36,003 bases of DNA from Streptomyces regalis (lineage in GTDB: Bacteria > Actinomycetota > Actinomycetes > Streptomycetales > Streptomycetaceae), in assembly GCF_001509475.1 (NCBI RefSeq), contig NZ_LLZG01000051.1, positions 1-36,003 of the forward strand. Direction: 5' to 3'. Below, in pieces: positions 1 to 8,474 of the stretch; positions within the stretch are counted from its first letter, which is position 1, and the number at the start of each line of letters is the position of its first letter. Both the position numbers and the translations under genes were made by a program. Under the pieces are notes generated by a model. That model saw only the letters and a program-made list of their open reading frames with translations. It searched no databases and was not told where the DNA came from.

Positions 1-2
1 AC

Positions 3-2330
3 TTCACGGGCCGTACCGCCGTGCTCGGCGACCTGCGCAGCGCCCTCACTCCCACACGTCCGCCCACCGTCGCGGTCGCCGTGATCAGCGGCATGGCCGG
101 CGTCGGCAAGAGCGCGCTCGCGCTGCAGGCCGCCCACGGGCTGGCGAACCGTTTCCCCGACGGTCAGCTCTACGTCAACCTGCACGGCGCCACCCCCGGC
201 ATGCCCCCGCTCACCCCCGGCCAGGCGCTCACCGCACTGCTCCGCGACCTCGGCGCCGACCCCCGCTCCATTCCCGAACACCCGGACGCGGCCACCGCCT
301 TGCTGCGCTCGATGCTCGCGCCGACCCGCACGCTCATGGTCCTGGACGACGCCGCGAACGCCGCGCAGGTACGCCCGCTGCTCCCGGCCGGCCCCGGCTG
401 CGCCGTGATCGTCACCAGCCGCTCCCCGCTGACGGCCCTGGACGGCGTCTGCCGCTTCCCGCTCACGCCCCTGACCGCGGAGGACAGCGCGGCCCTGCTC
501 AGGGCGGCATCGGGACGCGACGCGCGAGACGGACAGAGCGGACCGCACGTGCTGGACGCACGGGACCGGCAGGGCGGCCAGCACCGGCACGACGGAGCGG
601 ACCGGCAAGGCGCACAGCACCGGAACGACGGAGTGGACCGGCACACAGGACCAGCCCCCCGTGCCGAAGGCGACGGCCTCGACGCCACCCACCCCCTCAT
701 CGAGCTCACCGGCCGCCTCCCCCTCGCCCTCCGCGTCGTCGCCGCCCGCCTGGCCGCCCGCCGCGCCCTCACACTCGACGTGCTCGCCGATCAACTGGCC
801 GCCGCCGAGAGCCGGTTGCACCACCTGGAGTACGACGACCTGAGCGTCCGCCGCTCCCTCGCCGTCGCCCACGACGCCCTCGCCGCCTCCGACCACGAGG
901 CCGACCGGGACGCGGCCCTCGCCCTGCGCCGCATCGGCGCCGTCGACCTGCCCGCGTACGGCGCGCCCCTGCTGGCCCGCCTGACCGGCACCGATGAGCG
1001 CCGGGCCGAGGCCGCCCTCGACCGCCTCGTCGACGTGGCCCTCCTGGAGGAGATCGCGTACGGCCGCTACGCCCCGCACGACCTGGTGCGCGACTTCGCC
1101 CGTGAGCTCGCGGGAGCGGAAGCGGAAACGGACGGCGAGACGGACACCGCCGAGACGGACACCGCCGAGACCGCCCTGCGCTGGTACGCCGCCGTCGCCG
1201 AGCGCACCCTCACCGCCATCGTCGAACCCGGCCTCGACCAGGACGACCGCTGCAGGCCGACGTCCGCACAACCGCCGGAGCACACGGCCCACGTGCTCAC
1301 CGCCGCTCCCTTCGACAGCCCCGAAGAGGCCTTCGCCTGGGGCGACCTGGAGCTGGAGAACATCGTCGTGCTGGCCGAGCGGTACGCGAACGCCGCCGGT
1401 GACGGCACCGCCGCCCACATCTCCACCCTCATCCGCCTCTTCTTCCCCTGCGTCCAACGCGCCGGCCGAGTCGCCGAGATGGAGGTGCTCGGCCGGGCCG
1501 CCCTGCGCGTGGCGCGACGGCTCGGAGACGAGGCCGCCGAGGCGTACGCCCTGGTCGACCTCGCCGGCGTGCACTTCCTGACCGGCCGCCAGAGCGAGGC
1601 CCTCACCCTCAACGACCGGTCCCTGGCGATCTGGCGGCGGCTCGATGTGGCCTCCCGGATCCGGCGCTGCCTCAACAACCGGGGCCTGCTGCTCCAAACT
1701 CTCGGCCGGCACTCCGAGTCCGGGCAGGCGCTGCACCAGAGCCTGGAGTACTCACGGCAGTTGGACGACCCCTACGGCCAGGCCCTGACGTACCAGCACC
1801 TCGGCAACCTCTACGAGCACAGCGACCCCCGGGCCGCCATCGAGCAGCACCGGCGCTCCCTCGCGATCGGCGAGGAGATCGGCAACGTCATCGTGCAGCA
1901 CTGCGCGCACTGCAACATCGGCTACGCCCACCTCGCCCTCGGCGAACCAGCCGCCGCCGTCCCCCACTTCGACGAGAGCCTGCGCATCCTCGGCGGCCAC
2001 AGCGACTGGCACGGCGAGTCGCAGACCCGTCTCGGTCTGCTCCGCGCCCTGCGCCTCCTCGGCCGCGCCGAACGGGCCGACCGCGAGTGCGCCGAGCTGC
2101 TGCACCGCGCCGAGGCCCGCGCCGACCGCTACACGGCCGGCCTCGCCCGCCACCAGCACGGCCTCCTGCTGCGCGAACGCGGGCGTATCCAGGAGGCGTA
2201 CGCCGCATGGCGCACGGCCCTGGAGGACCTGGACGGCACGGACGAGAAGACGGTCCTGGCCGAACTCGGGGAGCTGCTCGCCGACGAGGGTCCCGCCGAC
2301 ACCGAGCCCGCCGACACCGAACAGCACTGA
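3..2330 (+). CDS. AfsR-like NB-ARC/TPR regulatory ATPase (5' end outside window)
   Basis: The frame is already open at the left edge. Codons from base 3 read FTGR, the usual lead-in to an NB-ARC domain, so the GTG at 21 is not the true start and any N-terminal SARP or effector domain lies outside. Counting from the GTG: Walker A GMAGVGKS near residues 24-32, Walker B LMVLDDA near 105, the sensor-like VIVTSR near 130, and a GLPL-like GRLPLAL near 235. The C-terminal half (about 480-740) is a run of TPR-like helices. The family is a STAND signal-transduction ATPase that controls secondary metabolism or development. A 36-bp tandem repeat adds a hydrophilic insert between the sensor and GLPL motifs. 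It ends directly against the convergent polymerase gene with no bases between. The target is unknown. Confidence 0.85.
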   Translation, partial: FTGRTAVLGDLRSALTPTRPPTVAVAVISGMAGVGKSALALQAAHGLANRFPDGQLYVNLHGATPGMPPLTPGQALTALLRDLGADPRSIPEHPDAATALLRSMLAPTRTLMVLDDAANAAQVRPLLPAGPGCAVIVTSRSPLTALDGVCRFPLTPLTAEDSAALLRAASGRDARDGQSGPHVLDARDRQGGQHRHDGADRQGAQHRNDGVDRHTGPAPRAEGDGLDATHPLIELTGRLPLALRVVAARLAARRALTLDVLADQLAAAESRLHHLEYDDLSVRRSLAVAHDALAASDHEADRDAALALRRIGAVDLPAYGAPLLARLTGTDERRAEAALDRLVDVALLEEIAYGRYAPHDLVRDFARELAGAEAETDGETDTAETDTAETALRWYAAVAERTLTAIVEPGLDQDDRCRPTSAQPPEHTAHVLTAAPFDSPEEAFAWGDLELENIVVLAERYANAAGDGTAAHISTLIRLFFPCVQRAGRVAEMEVLGRAALRVARRLGDEAAEAYALVDLAGVHFLTGRQSEALTLNDRSLAIWRRLDVASRIRRCLNNRGLLLQTLGRHSESGQALHQSLEYSRQLDDPYGQALTYQHLGNLYEHSDPRAAIEQHRRSLAIGEEIGNVIVQHCAHCNIGYAHLALGEPAAAVPHFDESLRILGGHSDWHGESQTRLGLLRALRLLGRAERADRECAELLHRAEARADRYTAGLARHQHGLLLRERGRIQEAYAAWRTALEDLDGTDEKTVLAELGELLADEGPADTEPADTEQH
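565..636 (+). repeat. Two tandem 36-bp units inside the NB-ARC gene
   Basis: Units 565-600 and 601-636 are nearly identical, and a partial third follows from 637. In frame they encode DRQGGQHRHDGA and DRQGAQHRNDGV, then DRHTG. The 36-bp period keeps the frame, so the array can grow or shrink in 12-residue steps. It lies where other NB-ARC proteins have a short loop. Confidence 0.85.
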
Positions 2331-4034
2331 TCACTTGGCGTCCGCATAACACTCCACCACCGCCGTGGTGAACGGAAACCGCACCGGCGTCTCCCCGAAC
2401 GTCAGCCGACCCGCCAGCTCCGCCGCCTCCCGGATCGCCGTCACGACCGCCTCGGCCTCCTCCTCGGGACAGTGCACGATCACCTCGTCGTGCTGGAAGA
2501 AGACCAGTTCCGCCGCCATGCCCGCACAGGCCTGCCGCAGCGCGGCGAGCAGCAGCAGGGCCCAGTCGGCTGCACTGCCCTGGACGACGAAGTTGCGGGC
2601 GAAGCGGCCCCGGGCGCGGGCGTTGGAGGAGGCGTAGCCCGGCACCCACTCCTGGGGACCGGAGTCCCCGGCCGGCTCCTCCTCCGTGTCCAGGATCGGG
2701 ATTCCCGCCTCCTCGGTCGCATCGTCCGCCGCCCCGACCGCCGGCGGGCACGTCCGCCCCAGCCACGTCCGCACGAGCCGCCCTTCCTCGCCGGCCCGCG
2801 CCGCCTCGTCGACGTACGCGACCGCCCTGGGGAAGCGGCGTCTGAGCGCGGCGAGGTTCTTGAGCCCGTCGCCGGAGGTCTGGCCGTAGACGGCACCCAG
2901 CACGGCGAGCTTGGCCTGCGCACGGTCGCCGGAGAAGGCGCGGTCGGAGACGGACTGGTAGAGGTCGGTCTCCCGCCCGGCCACCTCCATCAGCCCGGGA
3001 TCACGGGAGATCGCCGCCAGCACCCGCGGTTCCATCTGGTCGGCGTCGGCCACCACGAGCCGCCAGCCGGGGTCGGCGACCACGGCCCGCCGGATCACCT
3101 TAGGGATCTGCAGCCCGCCCCCGCCGTTGGTCACCCACCGCCCGGTGACCGTCCCGCCCGCGAGGAACTCCGGCCGGAACCGTCCGTCCCGCACCCAGTC
3201 CTGCAGCCAGGACCAGCCGTGGGCCACCCGGATGCGGTACAGCTTCTTGTACTCGACCAGCGGTTTCACGGCCGGGTGGTCGAGGGACTCGATCTCCCAG
3301 CGCCGGGTCGATCTGATCTTGATCCCGGCCTGCGCGAAGGCCTTGATCACATCGGCCGGCAGATCGGGCCGCACCCGGCGCCCGAACGCGGCCGACACCT
3401 CGTCCGCCAGCTCGGCCAGCCGCCGCGGCTCCCCACCGCCCGCGTACCGCTCGCCCAGCAGTTCGTGCAGCACCCGGCGGTGCACCTCGGCGCTCCACGG
3501 CAGCCCGGCCCGGTTCATCTCGGCGGCCACGAGCATCCCCGCCGACTCGGCCGCCGTCAGCAGCCGCATCCGCTCCGGGTGCGCGGTGGCGTCGTGCCGG
3601 CGCTGCTGGTCGGCGTACACCTCGACGAGGTCGGCCAGCGGCACATGGACCGCCTGCGGCTCGAAGAGCGAGGACTGCGAGCCCGGTTCGGCCGCCCGCT
3701 GGGGCGGATCGGGCGGCACGGGCCCGCCCCGCAGCCGGGCGAGGGCCGCGGCGGCCGACCTCGGTTCGCCGTACCGCCCCTCGTGGCCGAGCAGGAGGGT
3801 CTCGGCGTCCTCGATGTCGTAGCACCGCTCCACTCGCACCCCCGTGGCGAGCAGCCGCGGATAGACCTCGTTGGTGGACCGCCACACCCACCGCGCCACC
3901 TCCGGCCGCCCCCGCACGGCCCCGGCGAGGTCCGCCTCCCGGCGCACCGGCCCCGCGGGCAGCCCGTCCGGGCCGAGGGGGGCGATCTCCACGCCACCGT
4001 CCTCGGCCGGTGCGAGCGCCCACCGGTCGGTCAT
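2331..4034 (-). CDS. Family A DNA polymerase, exonuclease-type N-terminus, no 5' nuclease
   Basis: A 567-residue protein with the Pol I polymerase core. Motif A is DADQMEPR (D330), motif B is R371-x3-K375-x7-YG, and motif C is HDE (515-517) with the catalytic Asp. The N-terminal 150 or so residues resemble a degenerate 3'-5' exonuclease fold and there is no 5' flap nuclease, so this is not the housekeeping polA. Homologues are often named bifunctional 3'-5' exonuclease/DNA polymerase; a repair or translesion role is inference. The start at 4034 (MTDRW) is preferred because a frame extending to 4121 would overlap the upstream ClpC2-like gene. Residues 430-465 form an acidic insert (TEEAGIPILDTEEEPAG) in the fingers region. 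Confidence 0.88.
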   Translation of the reverse strand: MTDRWALAPAEDGGVEIAPLGPDGLPAGPVRREADLAGAVRGRPEVARWVWRSTNEVYPRLLATGVRVERCYDIEDAETLLLGHEGRYGEPRSAAAALARLRGGPVPPDPPQRAAEPGSQSSLFEPQAVHVPLADLVEVYADQQRRHDATAHPERMRLLTAAESAGMLVAAEMNRAGLPWSAEVHRRVLHELLGERYAGGGEPRRLAELADEVSAAFGRRVRPDLPADVIKAFAQAGIKIRSTRRWEIESLDHPAVKPLVEYKKLYRIRVAHGWSWLQDWVRDGRFRPEFLAGGTVTGRWVTNGGGGLQIPKVIRRAVVADPGWRLVVADADQMEPRVLAAISRDPGLMEVAGRETDLYQSVSDRAFSGDRAQAKLAVLGAVYGQTSGDGLKNLAALRRRFPRAVAYVDEAARAGEEGRLVRTWLGRTCPPAVGAADDATEEAGIPILDTEEEPAGDSGPQEWVPGYASSNARARGRFARNFVVQGSAADWALLLLAALRQACAGMAAELVFFQHDEVIVHCPEEEAEAVVTAIREAAELAGRLTFGETPVRFPFTTAVVECYADAK

Positions 4035-4068
4035 GCTGCGAGTGTGGCACCCGGGTCTGACAACGCCC

Positions 4069-4836
4069 TCAGCTCTGCGCCTCACCCTCCTCGCCGGACT
4101 CCTTGACCGTCTGCACACCACTGTTCAGGAACTGGGAGAGCATCTCGACGAGGTACTCCTCCACCGCCTGCTTGGTGAGCCCGAGTCCGTACAGGACACC
4201 GGAGCCGTTCTCGAACTCCAGCAGGGCGAGCAGGATGTGCTCGGTGCCGATGTAGTTGTGGCCGAGGCGCAGGGCCTCGCGGAAGGTGAGCTCCAGCACC
4301 TTCTTGGCGTCGGAGCCGTAGGGGACGAGGTCGGGGACCTTGTCGGCAGCGGGCGGCAGGGCGGCGGTGGCGGCCTGGCGCACGGAGTCCAGCAGGACAC
4401 CTTGCGCCGTGATCGCCTTCGCGGCCAGTCCGTCCGGCTCGGCCAGCAGGCCGAGGGCCAGGTGCTCGGGGCGGCCCTCGGCGTTGCGGGCCGCGATGGC
4501 CTCGTTGTGAGCGGCCATCACCGTGTTGCGGGCACGCGGCGTGTAGCGGCCGAAGCCCTGCTGGGGGTCGAGGTCGGTCGACTCCTTCGGCACGAACCGC
4601 TTCTGCGCGGCCTGCCGGGTGACGCCCATGCTCTTGCCGATGTCGGTCCAGGAGGCGCCCGACCGCCGGGCCTGGTCCACGAAGTGTCCGATCAGGTGGT
4701 CGGCCACTTCACCGAGGTGATCGGCGGCGATCACCGCGTCCTGGAGCTGGTCGAGGGGCTCTTCGTGGACCTTCTTGATGGCCGCGATGAGCTCGTCGAG
4801 ACGTACGGATGACGTGATGCTCGGGTTCGTCGACAT
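4069..4836 (-). CDS. clpC2: ClpC2-like HTH/Clp-N-domain protein
   Basis: 255 residues without any AAA+ module. Residues 10-58 are helical. Residues 60-82 (GASWTDIGKSMGVTRQAAQKRF) form a helix-turn-helix. Two Clp-N repeats follow at about 97-160 and 172-240, the second with LGHNYIGTEHILLALL. Length and order match my memory of mycobacterial ClpC2 (Rv2667), reported to bind ClpC1-targeting cyclic peptides such as cyclomarin and to regulate its own expression. Here the HTH and the two palindromes directly upstream suggest an autorepressor whose Clp-N domain senses a ligand; that is inference. The transcript is probably leaderless, because the -10 lies 6 nt before the ATG and there is no ribosome binding site. 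Confidence 0.85.
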   Translation of the reverse strand: MSTNPSITSSVRLDELIAAIKKVHEEPLDQLQDAVIAADHLGEVADHLIGHFVDQARRSGASWTDIGKSMGVTRQAAQKRFVPKESTDLDPQQGFGRYTPRARNTVMAAHNEAIAARNAEGRPEHLALGLLAEPDGLAAKAITAQGVLLDSVRQAATAALPPAADKVPDLVPYGSDAKKVLELTFREALRLGHNYIGTEHILLALLEFENGSGVLYGLGLTKQAVEEYLVEMLSQFLNSGVQTVKESGEEGEAQS

Positions 4837-4838
4837 GT

Positions 4839-4855
4839 GTCAACCGTAGGTTGAC
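4839..4855. promoter_or_regulatory. ClpC2-like operator 1, over the -10
   Basis: GTCAACCGTAGGTTGAC is a perfect 7+3+7 palindrome. It covers the minus-strand -10 hexamer TACGGT (4843-4848), which lies 6 nt from the ATG at 4836. Binding here would block transcription of the adjacent gene. Confidence 0.8.
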
Positions 4856-4867
4856 GCCCTGCCCGGT

Positions 4868-4884
4868 GTCAACCCGTGGTTGAC
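4868..4884. promoter_or_regulatory. ClpC2-like operator 2, over the -35
   Basis: GTCAACCCGTGGTTGAC has the same perfect GTCAACC/GGTTGAC arms, placed 29 bp from operator 1 (just under three helical turns). Its edge supplies the minus-strand -35 TTGACA (4867-4872), 18 bp from the -10 TACGGT. The promoter is thus built inside the two operators. Confidence 0.8.
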
Positions 4885-4892
4885 ATCTGCAC

Positions 4893-5197
4893 TCAGGGTG
4901 GCTCGGCGAAGCAGCGACTGTCAGAACAGTCCCTGCAGGAGCCGAAGTTGGCCGTCGGGACGTACCCGCAGGCGGCGTACAGCGCCATGGCCTCGCGCAA
5001 CGGCATCCCCGTCTCCATCACCATGCGGCTCCGTCCGGCGACCCGCGTGCTGTCCTCCAGTGCTCGAGGGATGCCGCGGGCGAGCCCCACCCCTCGGCCT
5101 CCACGAACATCCGCTTGATCTCGGCGTCGCCGTCCCCGCACCCCTCGTCGCCCGCCTCTTGGGCACGCCGGCCGCCGCAGGCCACGGGGTCGTCCAT
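4893..5197 (-). pseudogene. GNAT acetyltransferase remnant, N-truncated and frameshifted
   Basis: Two minus-strand frames together give the C-terminal half of a GNAT N-acetyltransferase. From 5197 one frame reads MDDPVACGG and then AEIKRMFV, the usual strand 4 and acetyl-CoA loop entry. Near 5085-5095 the homology passes to another frame reading RALEDSTRVAGRSRMVMETG, PLREAMALYAACGY and NFGSCRDCSDSRCFAEPP, which stops at 4893. About 60-80 N-terminal residues are missing and the frames are broken, so it should not make a working enzyme. It fills the gap between clpC2 and the next plus-strand gene. Confidence 0.7.
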
Positions 5198-5289
5198 GAG
5201 GCCGGAAGCCGGCCACGCTCGTCCCACGTCACACCGGACTTCCCGGCCGCCGAGACGGGCCGATGTCCGCCCCGTGGCACCATCACCAG

Positions 5290-6426
5290 GTGAGCAGCAG
5301 TACGAACAGTTCGAGCGGTATCCCCGGCCCCGTCGACCGGGCCTTCCAGCACGCCCTCTACGCCGACACCGACACCGCCCTCGACACCGGCGCCTCCCTC
5401 CTCGCCGCCGACCCCGCGGCGGACGCCGAACTCGGCCGGCGTGGCGAGGAGTTCGTCGCGACGGCCTGGCGGCGCGGCTGGCAGCCCGCCGACGTCGTAC
5501 GGTTGGTACGCCGCGACCTGGACGACGTACACGTACGACTGCTCTCGGCGCTGATCCGCTCCCAGACGCCGAACGACCGCCCCCGCGGCCCCCGCTGGCG
5601 GGCACAGCTCGACGACCTGCCCACCGAAGCCGCACCCCGAACCGACCGCTTCTCGCACGCGACTGCCGTCCTGGAGCTGTACCGCCTCCTGCTGCGGCTG
5701 CCCGCGCTGGAGCCCTTGGACGAGCAGGCCGAGGCGCCCACCGGGCGGCCCAGGCCCGAGTCCCGCATGCTCACCCGCATCCGCGCGCTGCTGGCGAAGG
5801 CGGAGGCGACCGGTTTCCCGCAGGAGGCGGAGGCGCTCAGCGCCAAGGCGCAGGAGCTGATGGCCCGGCACAGCATCGACGATGCGCTGCTGGACGCGCA
5901 GGCGCCGTCGCACGACGTGCCCGGTGCCTGCCGGATCGGTGTGGAACCGCCGTACGAGCAGGCGAAGGCCGTCCTGCTGGACGCGGTGGCGACCGTGAAT
6001 CACTGCCGTGCCGTGTGGAACGAACCGTTCGGCTTCTCCACGGTCGTCGGTTTCGAGGCCGACCTGGAGGTGGTCGAACTCCTCTACACCTCACTCCTCG
6101 TGCAGGCCCAGACGGCGATGACGAAGGCGGAGGCCGCCCAGCGAGCGGGCGGCCGCAAGCGGACCAAGACCTTCCGTCAGTCGTTCCTGGCGGCCTACGC
6201 CCACAGCGTGGGAACCCGGCTGCGGGCCGCCGCCGAGACGCCGGTGAGCGACGACCTGCTCCCGGTCCTCGCCTCCCGCGAGGTGGCGGTCACCGACCGG
6301 CTGGACCGCATGTTCCCGCAGACGACCACGACCCGCCTGCGCGGCATCAGCGACGAGGCGGGCTGGGTGGAGGGCGCGGAGGCGGCCGACCGGGCGCAGG
6401 TGGCCCACCGCCGGCCGCTCGGCTGA
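5290..6426 (+). CDS. DUF2786 domain protein
   Basis: 378 residues from the GTG at 5290 (VSSSTNSSSGIPGPVDRAF). An upstream ATG-frame extension to 5263 is less likely. Near residues 155-195, RMLTRIRALLAKAEATGFPQEAEAL followed by AKAQELMARHSID is the DUF2786 signature, which in phage and bacterial proteins precedes an uncharacterised DUF7168-type C-terminal region. No catalytic motif, signal peptide or membrane segment is visible. Function is unknown; the family is common in actinomycetes. It converges on the lipoprotein gene at 6451 with a 24-bp gap. Confidence 0.8.
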   Translation: MSSSTNSSSGIPGPVDRAFQHALYADTDTALDTGASLLAADPAADAELGRRGEEFVATAWRRGWQPADVVRLVRRDLDDVHVRLLSALIRSQTPNDRPRGPRWRAQLDDLPTEAAPRTDRFSHATAVLELYRLLLRLPALEPLDEQAEAPTGRPRPESRMLTRIRALLAKAEATGFPQEAEALSAKAQELMARHSIDDALLDAQAPSHDVPGACRIGVEPPYEQAKAVLLDAVATVNHCRAVWNEPFGFSTVVGFEADLEVVELLYTSLLVQAQTAMTKAEAAQRAGGRKRTKTFRQSFLAAYAHSVGTRLRAAAETPVSDDLLPVLASREVAVTDRLDRMFPQTTTTRLRGISDEAGWVEGAEAADRAQVAHRRPLG

Positions 6427-6450
6427 ACCGCGTCGGTCGCCGCAGTCGCC

Positions 6451-6975
6451 TCAGTCGCCGGACTGCTGGAACCCGCTCACCGAGGCGTCCGGGGTCTGCC
6501 CGTCGCTCTTCAGCGCGACATCGCCGTACGACCACTTGAAGCTGTGCGTCTCCGCGGACCCGGGCAGACGGATCTTCACCGTCTCCACGGCGAGGCTCGT
6601 GCTGCCGCCCTTCTTCCCCCGGACATAGGTGAGCGTGAAGGACGTGGAGGCCTCCTTCACGAGGGTCGTCTTCCCCGCCGCCGCGGCCTTGTCGGTCGCG
6701 ACGTCGGTCACGGTGTTGCCCGCGTCGAGCTCGACGGCGGGCAGCCCGTCCAGGGTGCACTCGGCGCCGCTGCGGTTGGTGATCGTGACGGGCACGTTGC
6801 CGGTGTCCCCGGCGGCGGGCGCGGCGTTGCCGGGCCCGAACTGCACGGCCACCTTGTCGGCGCAGGCGGAACCGGCCGTGCTGTCCTTGCTGTCGGCCTC
6901 GCCCCCGCCGTCGTCGCAGGCGGTCAGGAGAAGGGCCGCGGCGAGGGCGGCGACGGTGAGGGGAGTGGCGCGCAT
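6451..6975 (-). CDS. DUF4232-type secreted lipoprotein
   Basis: 174 residues. Residues 1-19 are a lipoprotein signal with lipobox LLTAC (Cys about 20), then a Gly/Asp/Ser-rich linker and a beta-rich domain with two Cys (CADK and CTLDGLP) that probably form a disulfide. The ITNRSGAECTLDGLP stretch is the DUF4232 pattern, found in many Streptomyces lipoproteins of unknown role. An AGAGGA ribosome binding site precedes the ATG at 6975. The lipoprotein gene just upstream on the same strand is unrelated in sequence. Confidence 0.82.
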   Translation of the reverse strand: MRATPLTVAALAAALLLTACDDGGGEADSKDSTAGSACADKVAVQFGPGNAAPAAGDTGNVPVTITNRSGAECTLDGLPAVELDAGNTVTDVATDKAAAAGKTTLVKEASTSFTLTYVRGKKGGSTSLAVETVKIRLPGSAETHSFKWSYGDVALKSDGQTPDASVSGFQQSGD

Positions 6976-7050
6976 GGGTCCTCTTGGAATTACGTCGGTG
7001 ACGGGGCGGCAGCCACCGAGCCGATCGGGCGGACGGTCACTGATCAGACA

Positions 7051-7584
7051 TCACGATCCCAGACCGGCCGTCGGCAGCCCCGTAGGCAGCTTCCCGCCCT
7101 GCGCCCTGGTGTAGGTCTCCGCGCCGAGGCCGTCCTGCCAGGTCACCTTCAGCTGCGTCTTGCCGACGGAGTCGACCATCCCGACCGCCCGGTCCTTCTT
7201 GCCGTCGGGGCACTTGAGGCGGATCATCCGCATGCCGTCCTGCTCACCGGCGGTCCCGCTGCACACGGTCCCGCCGGTGGTGAAGAGGGCGGCCTCCGTC
7301 CCGGTGACGGCCAGCACGACCGCCTTGCCGTCGGTCGTGGCCAGCCAGCTGCCCTCCAGGTCACCGGACGCCGACGCCGACCCTCCCGTACCGCCCGTAC
7401 CGCCGCCCGTGTCGGCACTGGCGGTCGCGGAAGCGCTGGGACCGGCGTCGTCCTTGGAGTCCGAGTCGCCGTCGCCGCTGCACGCGGTCAGCGCGAGCGC
7501 CCCCGCCAGGGCTGCGGCCACGGCCGTGACCCGCATCCGTCGGCCCGACATCGTGCGCGTACGCGAGAAATTCGCCGAGGTCAC
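7051..7584 (-). CDS. Small secreted lipoprotein, function unknown
   Basis: 177 residues from the GTG at 7584, which has a good ribosome binding site (GGGAG, 6 nt spacing). An alternative ATG at 7551 gives 166 residues. An Arg-rich n-region, a hydrophobic stretch and lipobox ALTAC mark a lipoprotein signal. A Ser/Asp/Gly/Thr-rich linker of about 45 residues follows, then a compact domain with two Cys (TVCSGTAG and RLKCPDG). I do not recognise the domain. The linker suggests display on the outer face of the membrane. Confidence 0.75.
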   Translation of the reverse strand: MTSANFSRTRTMSGRRMRVTAVAAALAGALALTACSGDGDSDSKDDAGPSASATASADTGGGTGGTGGSASASGDLEGSWLATTDGKAVVLAVTGTEAALFTTGGTVCSGTAGEQDGMRMIRLKCPDGKKDRAVGMVDSVGKTQLKVTWQDGLGAETYTRAQGGKLPTGLPTAGLGS

Positions 7585-7697
7585 TGGAAGCTCCCAAGCT
7601 GTAGCGGGCGGCCTGCGGCCGAGCCGGCCCACCGGGCCGAAACGACCGCAGCAAGCTACCAGGCAGTCGCAGCCGGATCTTCAGGACCTGACCGGAC

Positions 7698-8003
7698 CTA
7701 CCAGGACGCCTTGCGCACCCCCGGCAGATACCCGGCATGCGCCTGCCCCCGCAGCGATACCCGGGACAGCCCGAAGGCACGGAAGTAGCCGCGCGGCCGC
7801 CCGTCCACCTGGTCGCGGTTGCGTACGCGCGTGGCGCTCGCGTCCCTCGGCTGCCTGCGCAACTCGCGCTGCGCGGCGAGCCGTTCGGCGTCCGTGGACG
7901 ACGGCCGACGGATGATCTCCTTCAGCTCGGCCCGCCGCTCGGCGTACCGCGCGACGACCTCCTGCCGCTGCTCGTTCTTCGCGATCTTGCTCTTCTTCGC
8001 CAT
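7698..8003 (-). CDS. rpsN: 30S ribosomal protein S14, zinc-free paralogue
   Basis: 101 residues beginning [14 protein letters not shown], with the conserved C-terminal [19 protein letters not shown] and [11 protein letters not shown]. There are no cysteines, so this is the long C-minus form that does not bind zinc, unlike the short CxxC-bearing S14. The ATG overlaps the rpmB stop by ATGA, so the two genes are translationally coupled. It is expected to replace the zinc-binding S14 when zinc is low. Confidence 0.95.
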   Translation of the reverse strand: MAKKSKIAKNEQRQEVVARYAERRAELKEIIRRPSSTDAERLAAQRELRRQPRDASATRVRNRDQVDGRPRGYFRAFGLSRVSLRGQAHAGYLPGVRKASW

Positions 8004-8239
8004 CAGACCTTCACTCCCCGGGCGCGGATACGGGCGACGGCCGCCTCGACGCCGATGACGTCGACCGTCTTGATCCCCTTGGCGCTCAGCCGCAGCCGCA
8101 CATACCGGCCCTCGCCGGGCAGCCAGTAGCGCTTGGTCTGGATGTTGGGGTCGAAGCGGCGGGAGGTCCGCCGGTGGGAGTGGGAAATGGTGTTGCCGAA
8201 ACCGGGCTGGGCGCCGGTCAGCATGCAGTGTGCGGACAC
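8003..8239 (-). CDS. rpmB: 50S ribosomal protein L28, zinc-free paralogue
   Basis: 78 residues from the GTG at 8239, with a GAGGAGAGG ribosome binding site about 10 nt upstream. It begins [16 protein letters not shown] and continues with [16 protein letters not shown] and [12 protein letters not shown], typical of L28. The usual first CxxC of the zinc ribbon is reduced to C-x-x-T and the second pair is absent, so zinc binding is lost. It diverges from rpmG across the Zur-like box. Confidence 0.95.
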   Translation of the reverse strand: MSAHCMLTGAQPGFGNTISHSHRRTSRRFDPNIQTKRYWLPGEGRYVRLRLSAKGIKTVDVIGVEAAVARIRARGVKV

Positions 8240-8273
8240 AGGTGACGAACCTCTCCTCGGGCGCAGCTGTTAA

Positions 8274-8288
8274 TGGAATTCATTTTCA
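8274..8288. promoter_or_regulatory. Zur-like operator between rpmB and rpmG
   Basis: On the minus strand this reads TGAAAATGAATTCCA, which matches 13 of 15 positions of the actinobacterial Zur-type consensus as I remember it (TGAAAATGATTTTCA). It lies between the divergent zinc-free ribosomal genes, just upstream of the rpmG -10 TAAGAT (8290-8295). It is an AT-rich island in GC-rich DNA. Zinc-loaded Zur binding here would silence both arms. Confidence 0.8.
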
Positions 8289-8301
8289 GTAAGATAGCAG
8301 C

Positions 8302-8466
8302 ATGGCACGCAACGAACTCCGCCCGGTCATCAAGCTCCGGTCCACCGCCGGCACCGGCTTCACCTATGTGACCCGCAAGAACCGCCGCAACGACCCGGAC
8401 CGCATGACCCTGCGCAAGTACGACCCGGTCGTCGGTCGCCACGTCGACTTCCGAGAGGAGCGCTGA
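8302..8466 (+). CDS. rpmG: 50S ribosomal protein L33, zinc-free paralogue
   Basis: 54 residues, [17 protein letters not shown], then [14 protein letters not shown] and [18 protein letters not shown]. All four zinc-binding cysteines of classical L33 are absent. A -10 TAAGAT ends 6 nt before the ATG and no ribosome binding site is present, so the mRNA is probably leaderless and directly under the Zur-like box. rpmE follows after 8 nt. Confidence 0.95.
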   Translation: MARNELRPVIKLRSTAGTGFTYVTRKNRRNDPDRMTLRKYDPVVGRHVDFREER

Positions 8467-8474
8467 CCACCGCC

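Noticed and set aside
565..636. CRISPR or attachment-site repeat
   Set aside because: A tandem in-frame 36-bp duplication with no spacers or integrase.
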